Part shown: positions 37,257 to 47,000 of the stretch, one piece after another
Position numbering within the stretch: the stretch's first letter is position 1
Layout: every line of letters begins with the position of its first letter
From: Aureliella sp046290675
GTDB lineage: Bacteria; Planctomycetota; Planctomycetia; Pirellulales; Pirellulaceae
Direction: 5' to 3'
Assembly: GCA_046290675.1 (NCBI GenBank)
Contig: JBKAHA010000001.1
Location: 1 to 64,000, forward strand
DNA: 64,000 nucleotides
Notes under the pieces: generated by a model
What the model was told of the DNA's origin: nothing
The model's input: the letters and a program-made list of their open reading frames with translations, nothing else
Database searches by the model: none
Program-made: the position numbers and the translations under genes

Positions 37257-38618
37257 CTAAACGTCAGTCAACACAGTCGTGGAATCGCCGAACTCGGTTA
37301 CGTCTTCGAGACCCAGGTTCTGGGCCATGCGTAAGTAGAGATTGGCAAGTGGAACATGTTGGTAATCCACGAAGCGTCCCGTGTTGACGGCTCCTCCTGC
37401 TTTGCCCGCCATCAGAATTGGCAAATCTGTGTGAGTATGCCGATTGCCATCCGCATTGCCACTGCCGATCAAGATCATCGAATTATCGAGGATAGAATGA
37501 CCGTCTTCGTCGTGAATCGAGTCGAGACGTTCCATTAGTTTGGCGTACTGCTTTGCATACCAAAGGTCGATTTGCTCAACCTTTCCAATTCGATCTTCCT
37601 TGTTCTGATGGTGCGTCAGATCGTGGTGCCCTTCCGGGATTCCCAAGAAGTCGTAAGAGCGATTATCACCGTCATGGCCGAGCATGAGGGAAATCACTCG
37701 AGTCGAATCCGTTTGGAATGCCATAGCCATCAGCTCGAACATGAGTTCGACATACTCTTCGTGCGACTGAGGCACACCGGCCGGCGTCTCGATGCCCGGA
37801 TCTTGTGGATCTCCCAGCGCCTCAGCACGCTCAATTTGCATTTCCAGTGACCGAACTCCAGACAAATACTCGTCCAACTTGCGATGATCCTGCGTCCCGA
37901 TTCGGCGACGCATAGCGCGAGCATCTTCCATGACATAATCAAGAACGCTTCGCTGCTCCTCTCGACGCTTCTGAAGATTCTTCACACGCTCGCCCGGAGC
38001 ACCAACTCCAAACAGACGCTCGAAAACGGCTCGCGGGTTATGTTCAGTCGCCATAGGCGTCGCTTCAGACTTCCAGGAAATGTTGTACTGATAAGCACAG
38101 GAATACCCGGAATCGCAGCCTGTTGCTTGTCGCCTAGGATCTGAAGCCAGCTCAAGTGATGGGAAGCGTGTCAGATGCCCGATACGATTTGCAATCACCT
38201 GGTCGATCGACACACCCGCACGTAGAACAGTCGCACTCTTCTTGATTCGTACTCCAGTCAAAAACGTTCCGTTGCCGCGGGCGTGGTCACCGGCGCCATC
38301 CGGGCCAGGTTCGGCCGACACATTGTCGAGTCCCTTCATGATTTGGAATTTGTCTTTGACTGATTCCAACGGTTGCAAGGTTGGGCTGAGCTTGTAGTCC
38401 GATCCTGTTTCTTCTGGCCACCATGAACGTGGAATGGCACCATTGGGAAAGAAAAGGAAAGCCGTGCGCATTGGAGCGCCCGACGCGGTCGTTGCGAGCT
38501 TGGACGGGATTGCAACGTTTCCCCAAGCCGTAGTGCTTCGTAGTGAGGCCAGTGAGGGAAGTGCGATGGCAGCTCCAGCGCCTCGCAAGAAACTTCTTCG
38601 ACTCGGTAGTTTGGTCAT
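37257..38618 (-). CDS. DUF1552 protein, Tat-exported, copy 2
   Basis: 453 residues, twin-arginine signal LPSRRSFLRGAGAAIALPSL (4-23). Shares the DUF1552 plan with the copy at 30014: FLFFPNGAIPRSWWPEE, GDHARGNGTFLTG, SIDQVIANRIG, PSLELASDP, LDEYLSGVRSLEMQI, GHHDLTHHQNKEDRIGKVEQIDLWYAKQYAKLM, and NSMILIGSGNADGNRHTHTDLPILMAG. It is 41 bases after its DUF1592 partner and 43 bases before the hydrolase at 35645, so one operon. Confidence 0.9.
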   Translation of the reverse strand: MTKLPSRRSFLRGAGAAIALPSLASLRSTTAWGNVAIPSKLATTASGAPMRTAFLFFPNGAIPRSWWPEETGSDYKLSPTLQPLESVKDKFQIMKGLDNVSAEPGPDGAGDHARGNGTFLTGVRIKKSATVLRAGVSIDQVIANRIGHLTRFPSLELASDPRRQATGCDSGYSCAYQYNISWKSEATPMATEHNPRAVFERLFGVGAPGERVKNLQKRREEQRSVLDYVMEDARAMRRRIGTQDHRKLDEYLSGVRSLEMQIERAEALGDPQDPGIETPAGVPQSHEEYVELMFELMAMAFQTDSTRVISLMLGHDGDNRSYDFLGIPEGHHDLTHHQNKEDRIGKVEQIDLWYAKQYAKLMERLDSIHDEDGHSILDNSMILIGSGNADGNRHTHTDLPILMAGKAGGAVNTGRFVDYQHVPLANLYLRMAQNLGLEDVTEFGDSTTVLTDV

Positions 38619-38659
38619 GAGTTATCCTCTGTCTTTTTCACTGGCCAGGATAGGGAATG

Positions 38660-41266
38660 CTAGTTGTGGCTGGTCGTCTGAGTCCGTTGGAAAGCACTGG
38701 ACCCGACAATCGCATGTATCAAGCTCTTGGCTCTGCCACCATTGGATTTAAGCTGGTTCACGATTTCGTCCACCGTGTGTGCGTCCGAGTATTCGACAGC
38801 TCTCCCAAGAGCGTAGGTCATCATCTTTTCCGTAATGCAGCGATAAATCTCTTCGCTGCGATTCGATACCAGGATTCGTTTCAATTCTTGAATCGTCTCA
38901 AACTCTTCGTCGGGCCCAAGCGAACCTGCTGCATCGACTGGTTGATCTGAATCAATCGTGCGAAAGCGTCCAAGAGCATTGAAGTTTTCCAAAGACAAGC
39001 CCAGGGGATCCATCTGGTTGTGGCATGAGCTACAGAGTGCGTTCTCACGATGGATAGCAAGGGTCTCCCGCAGACTTAGCTTGCGATTCGTTCCCGGTTC
39101 CACATCCTCGAGGGCCGGTATGTTCGGCGGAGGCGCTGCCGGAGGTGTACCAAGCAAGTTTTCGAGAATGAACAGTCCGCGTTTGACGGGCGAAGTACGA
39201 TCCGGATTGGAAGTAACGACCAACGTCGAGCCTTGCGTCAACACTCCACCACGAAAGCTGCCCGTTGGTAAGTTGACCATTCGCATCTCGTCGCCGCTGA
39301 TTGGCTCCAAGTCAGGCACCATATAGTGATCGGAAAGCGCCTCATTCAAGAACGTGTAGTCGGCGTCAATGAACTCCAGCAAACTCCGATTGTTGTCGAT
39401 GATGTAGTCGAAAACCAATTCAGCTTCTCGTCGCATTGCAGTTCGGACTTGGTCGTTTAACTGACCGGGCGAGCCGCGGAACGAACGAAGATACGCTTCC
39501 TTCGCACGTTCGTATTCTCGATTCTCTTCCTCGTTTCGCTCAGCGCCCTTTCGAAATAGGGCAAAGAACCTCCTTCGCCGCGGATTGCTTTCGGGATCGA
39601 CAACCTTTGGCTCGCGTGAGAGTACGGCAGCGGTGTTGATTTGGATGGATTCAACAAGTCGACTTCGCAGCCACTGACCGACGAAGTTTTCCGAGAATGC
39701 TTGCGACTTGGGATCAGCCAGCATGCGCTCGACCTGTCGCTCGAGTTGGTCGCGCAACTTGCCTGCTTCGGCCAAAGCGAAGAGTTCGTCGTCGGGCATC
39801 GAGGACCAGAAGAAATACGACAACCGAGAAGCTAACGCATGCTCGTCGACGAGAGGGTACTGGCTGCTTGATTTTTGCGAGTCGTTCAGACGTTCTGTTG
39901 TGGTTTCCTCGCGAAATAGGAACTGAGGGGAGGCTAGCACGGCAGTCATTGCCTTCGCAATTCCACTCTCAAAGGTGGCGCCCTCCGAGTAGACACTTTC
40001 CGCGAGCGCAACAAGTCGGCCAAGGCTGTCGTCATCAACCGGTCGGCGAAAGGCCTTGGATGCGAACGGCTGCAACAGCTCGCGAGCATAGGCCCTACGT
40101 CCGTCAGCATCCTCTGGTACATCTTTCGCAAAGAAGTCGCTGTAACCATCGGGGCGATCAAAGTACTTTTCGTCGTCCGGACCAAATACTTCGACGGATA
40201 CGATCTGAAGTCTCAAGTTTCGAATCTGCGGTTTATCGGACAGGGGCGTTACCGAAGCGGACAACGTGAAATCGCCTGGCTGCAAGTCACGACTGAAATC
40301 AATCTCGAAGGCCACATCGTTCTGTCGACTAAACTCTCTTTGAATGAGTTCGTCGTCATTGAGCGCAAAGACGAAGCGGCAGGAGTTCTCATCGAACTGA
40401 TTGTCAACGTAGTCTTCTTCCGCAACCAAATTGAGGCGTATTTTGTACATCCCTCCAAGTTCGACCGTAAAATTAGTCTTAGCGGTCGCCTTCTGATAAT
40501 AGGAGAGCTCGAACAGTTCTGAAGCGGATTGCTCGTCATTTGCCCCACGCTGCGGCCCACTGCGATTGATTGCTTCAACCAGAGATTGGGCGTCCAATCG
40601 AAATCGATTGCCCTTGATCTCCTGCCTGCGGATTACGCCAGGAACAACAGGCACCACACTCGAGACGATCTCTTTGGCGGCATCAACATACTTTTCAAGC
40701 AGCAAGGGGGACATCGAAAGCACTTCGCCGATGTTGTCGAAGCCGTGCCCGGTATCATCTGCAGGGAAATTGCTTTCGGTGTCGTAGTCGACTCCCAGTA
40801 AGTCGCGCACTGAATTGCGATATTCGACGCGGTTGAGTCGGCGAATAACGACGCGGCCTGGATCGGGATCCTGTGCATCGATCCCCAAAGCCGAATACTT
40901 GATCCAACTTTCGAGTGAGTGCGATTCTTCGTCCGACAGCTCGCCCTCCTCTGGTGGCGGCATCAGGTTCGCCTGAACCTTTTTGAGCACTTTATGCCAA
41001 CGTTCTTTCGCTGCGTGGGAAGCGTCGCCAGCAAGAAGTTCGTCTAAGGCAAATCCACCCTCGTTCGAACCTTCGGCGTGGCAAGCATAGCAATGCTCCT
41101 GCAAAATCTCTCTTGAATCGAGAACTCGATCCTCTGCGGATGCAGTCGCTGCCGTGAAGGCAAGGGCCAAGCAAGCAACAACGTGAATTATTCGAAGAGA
41201 CGGTCGAGTGGGATGTGCAGCTAACGACATCTTAAGCTCCGTAGAACTCGTAGTAAGGGGCTTCAC
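38660..41266 (-). CDS. Planctomycete cytochrome-like protein of the DUF1592 (PSD) family, copy 2
   Basis: 868 residues. Signal peptide ending near ASAEDR. First haem motif HCYACHAEG (about 57-61), then VVIRRLNRVEYRNSVRDLLGVD (DUF1587), a carbohydrate-binding-like beta region at 230-350, SKAFRRPVDDDSLGR (DUF1595), RLSYFFWSSMPDDELF (DUF1592), RGGVLTQGSTLVVTSNP and ALCSSCHNQMDPLGLSLENF (DUF1588, second CxxCH), and MMTYALGRAVEYSD (DUF1585). It is first in the minus-strand operon that runs 41266 to 33250. Copy 1 is 828 residues; the two are clearly related but not recent duplicates. Confidence 0.9.
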   Translation of the reverse strand: MKPLTTSSTELKMSLAAHPTRPSLRIIHVVACLALAFTAATASAEDRVLDSREILQEHCYACHAEGSNEGGFALDELLAGDASHAAKERWHKVLKKVQANLMPPPEEGELSDEESHSLESWIKYSALGIDAQDPDPGRVVIRRLNRVEYRNSVRDLLGVDYDTESNFPADDTGHGFDNIGEVLSMSPLLLEKYVDAAKEIVSSVVPVVPGVIRRQEIKGNRFRLDAQSLVEAINRSGPQRGANDEQSASELFELSYYQKATAKTNFTVELGGMYKIRLNLVAEEDYVDNQFDENSCRFVFALNDDELIQREFSRQNDVAFEIDFSRDLQPGDFTLSASVTPLSDKPQIRNLRLQIVSVEVFGPDDEKYFDRPDGYSDFFAKDVPEDADGRRAYARELLQPFASKAFRRPVDDDSLGRLVALAESVYSEGATFESGIAKAMTAVLASPQFLFREETTTERLNDSQKSSSQYPLVDEHALASRLSYFFWSSMPDDELFALAEAGKLRDQLERQVERMLADPKSQAFSENFVGQWLRSRLVESIQINTAAVLSREPKVVDPESNPRRRRFFALFRKGAERNEEENREYERAKEAYLRSFRGSPGQLNDQVRTAMRREAELVFDYIIDNNRSLLEFIDADYTFLNEALSDHYMVPDLEPISGDEMRMVNLPTGSFRGGVLTQGSTLVVTSNPDRTSPVKRGLFILENLLGTPPAAPPPNIPALEDVEPGTNRKLSLRETLAIHRENALCSSCHNQMDPLGLSLENFNALGRFRTIDSDQPVDAAGSLGPDEEFETIQELKRILVSNRSEEIYRCITEKMMTYALGRAVEYSDAHTVDEIVNQLKSNGGRAKSLIHAIVGSSAFQRTQTTSHN

Positions 41267-41272
41267 TATAGC

Positions 41273-41311
41273 TTAAACTGCCGTTCTGCACGATCCGAAC
41301 ATACAGTTTAA
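41273..41311. promoter_or_regulatory. Inverted repeat in an 82-base divergent promoter region
   Basis: TTAAACTG (41273-41280) and CAGTTTAA (41304-41311), perfect complements separated by 23 bases, sit between the divergent starts at 41266 and 41349. The arrangement fits an operator shared by both transcripts. Not tied to any known regulator. Confidence 0.45.
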
Positions 41312-41348
41312 ACCCCAAGCATGCCTGTATACGAGCAACGGAGCCGAC

Positions 41349-42695
41349 ATGAATACAACATCCCAATCTGTATGCTTGAAGCTGTTTCTCGCCTTAGTTC
41401 TAGTTCAGTCTTTGCCCGCTCAGGAGAAGCAAAGGCGAGACCCCGAACCGCAAGTTCGCTATCCCCTTGGTGAGGATTCTTTGGCTCAGGATGGCGTGCC
41501 GGAAGGCAAGCTTGAAGGACCTTTTCTACTCCATAGCAACATCATCAAAGACACTGTCCGCAAGTACTGGGTTTCTGTACCAGCTCAGTACACCGGCGAT
41601 AAGCCAGCGGCAGTTTTGGTCTTCCAAGATGGTGCTCGAGCAATCAACCCTGAAGGAGTGATTCGCGTTCCTAAGGTGCTCGACAACCTGATCCACAAAA
41701 AGCAGATTCCCGTCACGATCGGGATCTACATTTCGCCCGGCCAGCGCGGTGATGAGTTCCCAGACTCGATAGGAACCGGCAATCCCAACAATCGCGATCG
41801 CGAGTATGACGTTCTCAATGATGACTACGCGCGAATGGTGATTGAAGAAATCTTGCCTGAGGTCGGGAAGAAATACAAGCTCTCAGATAACCCACGCGAG
41901 CGCGCCATTGGTGGTTCCAGCAGTGGAGCGATCTGCGCGTTCACGGTCGCTTGGGAACGCCCTGACGAATTTCAAAACGTCGTCAGTTTCATTGGCAGCT
42001 ATACGAACATCCATGGAGGACATGTGTATCCTAATCTAGTCCGCGAAGCCGAGAAGAAGCCAATTCGGATCTTCCTTCAGGACGGAGTCAATGACCTGCG
42101 AAGTCCCACTAATCTGGAGCGAGATTGGCACATCCAAAATCAGAAGATGGTCGCAGCTTTCGAAGAAAAGGGCTACGACATGGCGTATGTCTTTGGCGAA
42201 GGAGGACACTCCGATGATCATGGTGGCGCTATGCTGCCGCAGATGCTCCGCTGGATCTGGCGTGACCATCCCGATGTGAAAGCGTCGGACATAGACTTGG
42301 TAGCCCAAGCGAAAGCAATTGAGCCAACGCGAGAGGAGCTATTCCCTGGATATGACCAAGACAAGAAGGTCGATCCATCAGGTGAATATGTGTGGGAAAG
42401 CCGATTTGGGCCGATGACCATCAAAAACAAGTTGGTTATCGCGTATGAGAACGGAAAACTCTCCGGAACCTATATGACTAATCGAGGAGAGGAACAGCTT
42501 GAGGTAGCGATTGGAGATCCGGAGTTGCGAGGCAACAAACTGCTCTTCGATGTCACGATGGATTTCCGAGGGCGCGATTTTACGACCAACTACCAAGGGA
42601 TCATTTCCAGCGATGCAATTGAGGGCTGGAGGTTAATGGACTTTGGCGGACAAAAAAGGGATTCGCGCTGGAGTGCAAAGCGTGCTTCAGAGTGA
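41349..42695 (+). CDS. Exported putative esterase (esterase D/enterochelin-esterase-like) with C-terminal accessory domain
   Basis: 448 residues. Signal peptide ending near SLPAQ. Residues 60-320 are a PF00756-type esterase: VLVFQDGA, GNPNNRDREYDVLNDDYARM, nucleophile elbow IGGSSSGAI, then the acid and histidine regions (GVNDLRSP and GEGGHSDDHGG). The C-terminal 110 residues (from about DPSGEYVWESRFGP to SRWSAKRASE) match the N-terminal accessory domain of the hydrolase at 35645, with shared (S)GEL/KLSGTY, RDFTTNYQGIIS and FGGxxRxSxW positions. Likely removes acetyl, feruloyl or similar groups from polysaccharide. Confidence 0.82.
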   Translation: MNTTSQSVCLKLFLALVLVQSLPAQEKQRRDPEPQVRYPLGEDSLAQDGVPEGKLEGPFLLHSNIIKDTVRKYWVSVPAQYTGDKPAAVLVFQDGARAINPEGVIRVPKVLDNLIHKKQIPVTIGIYISPGQRGDEFPDSIGTGNPNNRDREYDVLNDDYARMVIEEILPEVGKKYKLSDNPRERAIGGSSSGAICAFTVAWERPDEFQNVVSFIGSYTNIHGGHVYPNLVREAEKKPIRIFLQDGVNDLRSPTNLERDWHIQNQKMVAAFEEKGYDMAYVFGEGGHSDDHGGAMLPQMLRWIWRDHPDVKASDIDLVAQAKAIEPTREELFPGYDQDKKVDPSGEYVWESRFGPMTIKNKLVIAYENGKLSGTYMTNRGEEQLEVAIGDPELRGNKLLFDVTMDFRGRDFTTNYQGIISSDAIEGWRLMDFGGQKRDSRWSAKRASE

Positions 42696-42779
42696 GCCGT
42701 AAATAAGCAGTCCGCACCGCGTACTTGATTCAAAAAAGCAACTCCTTACTGCTATGCGCAGATCCTCGAGGGACAGATC

Positions 42780-43988
42780 GTGAAACTTCATTTGTTCGTA
42801 CTTTACTTCTGCATAGCTGCTAATTTGGCCACGGGGCAGGAGCAAGAAATGCATCTGGTTACCGTCGACTCGACTGTGAACGGATCCCTCTTCATTGAAC
42901 CACCTTTGCCCGAAGACGGTCGCGTTCCAGCAGGCACGAAGCTCAAGTTGCGGGCGAAACCTGTGGAAGGCTACGCTGTCGATTCGATCTACTACTCCGT
43001 CCCAGGACGCTGGGGAGCGATGTACCATGAGTCGCTTACGGATGAGTTCGAAGTGGTTATCGATCAAGATAAACACCTCGGCGCTTCGTTCATCAAGTCG
43101 GAAGAGGTCGAGCATGTCGAAGTCACCCACAACGTGATCTACGCCCACCCCGGAAAGAAGCCACTGAAGTATGACGTCTATTCTCCGGACGACGCGCAGG
43201 ATTTACCAATGGTTGTGATCATCCATGGCGGAGGCTGGTCGACGAATGATGAAGACATCATGCGCGGCCTGGCACGGGAGTTGACTAGGGATGGAAAATT
43301 CGTTGTCGCGAGCCTGGACTACCGGTGGATCGGCAACGCGGATGGCGATCAGAAACCCAACTCGATGGCAGATCTTATTGAGGATGTATTTGGTGGAATC
43401 GCACATATCCGCGAGCACGCAGAAGCCTACGGTGGTGATCCAAACCGCATTGGCGTGACAGGAGACAGTGCGGGCGGGCACCTAAGTGCTGCCGCTTCGC
43501 TTCTGATCGAACGGATCGGCGATCGTGGATTCGGAGAGACGGAAGGCGTTTTCGAGTTCAAGCCAAGTTACCTTCCGAAAGGCAAGTCTGCGTCCGGACT
43601 AAAGCACGAGCTGCTGGACTCCATCAAAGCTGCTGCGCCGAGCTATGGAGTTTTTTCCAGGGAAGCGCTTGGGCGATTTGTGGTAGGGCTTGGCGAAGAG
43701 GCAAGCGCGGCAGTTGCTCCCCAAGACAATATCCCAGAGGCGACTACACGCAGAGTTCCGCAATACCTACTACGCGGGACGAAGGACTTTCTGATTCGGA
43801 ACGAAGGCGTTCAGGCGTTTGTGAAAGCGCTCGAAGCAAAAGGGCAGACAGCTATCTATGAACAAGTCGAAGGTGCGGGCCACGCATTCTTTGACTGGAA
43901 GCCCAACGACGAAGTCAAAGCGACCTTTGGCGAATTTGGCAAACCCTACGCCGAGACGATGCGTGAATTCTTCGAAGAACACCTTTAG
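42780..43988 (+). CDS. Exported alpha/beta-hydrolase (acetylesterase-like)
   Basis: 402 residues from a GTG at 42780. Signal peptide ends near LATGQEQ. Residues 20-110 form a beta-rich segment of unknown role; the hydrolase follows with oxyanion loop VVIIHGGGWS, nucleophile elbow VTGDSAGGHLSAA, and the His region GAGHAFFDW near the end; a lid insertion covers residues 240-300. This is the HSL/BD-FAE type that acts on small acyl esters. It is 84 bases after the preceding esterase and 49 bases before the next gene, so one operon. Confidence 0.85.
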   Translation: MKLHLFVLYFCIAANLATGQEQEMHLVTVDSTVNGSLFIEPPLPEDGRVPAGTKLKLRAKPVEGYAVDSIYYSVPGRWGAMYHESLTDEFEVVIDQDKHLGASFIKSEEVEHVEVTHNVIYAHPGKKPLKYDVYSPDDAQDLPMVVIIHGGGWSTNDEDIMRGLARELTRDGKFVVASLDYRWIGNADGDQKPNSMADLIEDVFGGIAHIREHAEAYGGDPNRIGVTGDSAGGHLSAAASLLIERIGDRGFGETEGVFEFKPSYLPKGKSASGLKHELLDSIKAAAPSYGVFSREALGRFVVGLGEEASAAVAPQDNIPEATTRRVPQYLLRGTKDFLIRNEGVQAFVKALEAKGQTAIYEQVEGAGHAFFDWKPNDEVKATFGEFGKPYAETMREFFEEHL

Positions 43989-44037
43989 GGCTCACGTTTC
44001 TCCCACTAAGGCCCATGAACTCCACCGCTTCTTGCCC

Positions 44038-47000
44038 ATGGCAAAAAAAACAATGACCGTTCGCGCTGCAATTCTAAGTCTTGCGACAGCATGGATTCTT
44101 TTACCCTCGTCGCCATCATTGCCTGATGATACGGGCGTGTTCATCCCTCCAGCGGTAGCATCGATAGAACAATTCCCAGTACCGGCGATGACCGAGCCAA
44201 ACGCTGATGTCGCCCCGTTCGAGTATGAAGAGGTGGGGCCAAAGATCCCCAACTATTTACCCGATCAACAGTGGGGCACGCAGGGCGACATTATCACGAA
44301 AATGCAAAGGCCTTTGCCTCCCGAGGAGTCTGTCAAGCACTTCATCGTGCCGCAGGACTTCCACCTTGAACTGTTTTTGGATGAGTCCGATCTTCAAGGC
44401 AAGCCAATTTCCATGAATTGGGACGAACGCGGCAGGTTGTGGATTTCGGAAACCGTCGATTACCCCAATGAACTGATGCCTCCCTCGGAGGGACGAGACC
44501 GAGTTCGCATTTGCGAGGACACCGATCAAGACGGGCGTGCAGACAAGTCCACGGTATTCGCCGAAAACTTGAGCATCCCAACCGGAATCGAGTTTTGCCG
44601 CGACGGCATTGTCATTCAAGCTGGCATTGAGACTCTCTTCCTGCGCGATACGGACGGCGATGGTAAAGCTGACCAGCGCGAGGTGTTGATTACTGGCTGG
44701 GCAATGAACGACACGCATGGCGGAGTCAGCAATTTTCAATACGGACTCGACAATCGCTACTGGGCCATGCAAGGCTACAACGACTCAAAACCCAAGTTTG
44801 CCGGTGGCGAGCACCCTGGATTCCGCCAAGGCCCTTGGACTTTCACGATTGGTGGATCGCCGACGCAACCTGAAGTGACCAGCGTCGAGTTTATTCGTTC
44901 AACCAACAACAACAGTTGGGGCCTGGGCAGCAGCGAAGAAGGATTGGTGTTTGCCTCGACTGCGAACGGAGTCCCAAGTGTTTTTGTTCCCATTCCAAAC
45001 CGATACTATGAACGTGTTCGTGGCTGGACACCGCAACTAGTCGCCGAGAACATTGCGCGCGATCACTTGTTCGCCCCAATTACTGACAACGTCCGACAAG
45101 TCGACTGGCACGGCGGTTACACGGCAGGCGCTGGACACGCTCTTTATACGGCTCGAACCTACCCCAAGAGCTGGTGGAATCGAGTTGCCTTCGTTTGCGG
45201 TCCAACCGGCCATCTGGTTGGAACTTACGTACTAGAGCGCGATGGTGCGAATTATAAAGCGGATAACCCGTTTAACCTGGTGGCCAGCGATGACGAGTGG
45301 AGCGCACCGATCATGGCCGAGGTTGGCCCTGATGGCAATGTCTGGATCATCGATTGGTATAACTTCATAGTGCAGCACAACCCTGTTCCAAACGGATTCA
45401 AGAACGGCAAAGGGAACGCTTACGAATCAGATCTGCGTGACAAATCGCATGGGAGGATCTACCGACTCGTATACGACGGTGACGAAGGCCAGCCCGATGC
45501 CGCGATTCCCCCAACGCTTGACGCTGCCAATCCTTCCACGCTTGTCGCTGGCTTGACTCACTCCAACCGCCTCTGGCGGCGGCACGCTCAACGCTTGCTT
45601 GTCGAAAGAGCGGACTTGGACGTTGTTGATCAGTTGATTGAACTAATTCAGAATTCTTCGGTCGATGAAACCGGCAATAATCCAGGAGCTATCCACGCAC
45701 TCTGGACTCTTCATGGTCTCGGAGCACTTTCCGAAGCAGAAGGAGACACGTTTCAGGCGGCTGTCTCTGCCTTGAAACATGCGGCTGCTGGAGTGCGACG
45801 GAACGCCGCTCTCGTGCTTCCAGCCGGTGACGCATCGACCGTAGCATTGCTCGAAGCGAATCTCTTGGCCGACTCGGACATGCAAGTTCGCTTGGCTGCA
45901 CTGATGGCGCTGTCAGATATGCCCGCGCACGAGAATGCGGGCGAAGCACTCGCCAGTTTTGCTTCCGATGAAGCCATGCTGGCAGATCGTTACTTGAGCG
46001 AGGGAATCATTTTCGCCGCTGCCGCACACCCCAACGCTTTCCTAGCAAATCTACTACTTACGCAGGTTTCGACCAACAATAATACTCGGGACAACATTGC
46101 GAGGGTCGTCGGTGAACACCTTGCACGATCGGGTCTTGAAGCAGCCGACCTTCAAAAGCTATTGACCCAGATCGCGAGCTCAAAGGCATCAGTACGCCAA
46201 GCCGTAATCGAAGGACTTGTTGCCGGATGGCCTGACGAAACGGAAACTGTCGGTATTGACGCCGGCATCGAAACAGCGATTGTTACTGTCGCCGAGTCGA
46301 CACCAATCGCTGAAATCGGTCCACTATTGCGGCTAGGAGCCTTACTCGGAACTTCGAAACTGGGAAAGTACTCTGCCGCGTTTGCTGAGCAGTTGCAAAC
46401 CAAAGTGGATGACGTTGAACTGAATGCCTCAGATCGCGTTGCGGCTGCCGAAGAGTGGTTGGCAATTTCTGTAGATAAGGAAGCAGCGGTCGCCAACTTA
46501 GTCGAACGGCTGTCTCCTCAACTGGCACCAGAGGTCTCGACCGGAGTTATCCGTTGTCTCGCGAATACAACCGCCGAAAATGTGGCCACGCAATTGCTCG
46601 ACGTCTGGTCAACCATGACTCCCGCCCAACGCACCGACATCGTGGCGGTACTTATGACCAAGCCCGACACCACCCTGGCATTGCTCGAAGCAATCCGGGA
46701 AGAGGAATTGGCATTCGGAGACCTTTCGTTGGATCAACGACAAACGCTCGCAAACCACCCGCGAGAACTCGTTCGAAAGCAAGCTCAGGAGTTGATGGAT
46801 GCCGTGGGAAGCGCTGTTAATTCTGCGCGGCAGGAAGTGATCGACCAATACTCGACGGCTGCACACGCTACCGGTGACGTAGCGCTCGGAAAGGCACTGT
46901 TTACGAAAAATTGCGCCATCTGCCACATGCATTCCGGCGAAGGTAAGGAGGTCGGTCCAGACCTAACCGGCATGGCAGTTCACCCCAAAGAAGAACTGCT

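Noticed and set aside
43858..44037. Upstream extension of the PVC-type haem protein
   Set aside because: Overlaps the preceding hydrolase gene and has no signal sequence; ATG at 44038 gives one.
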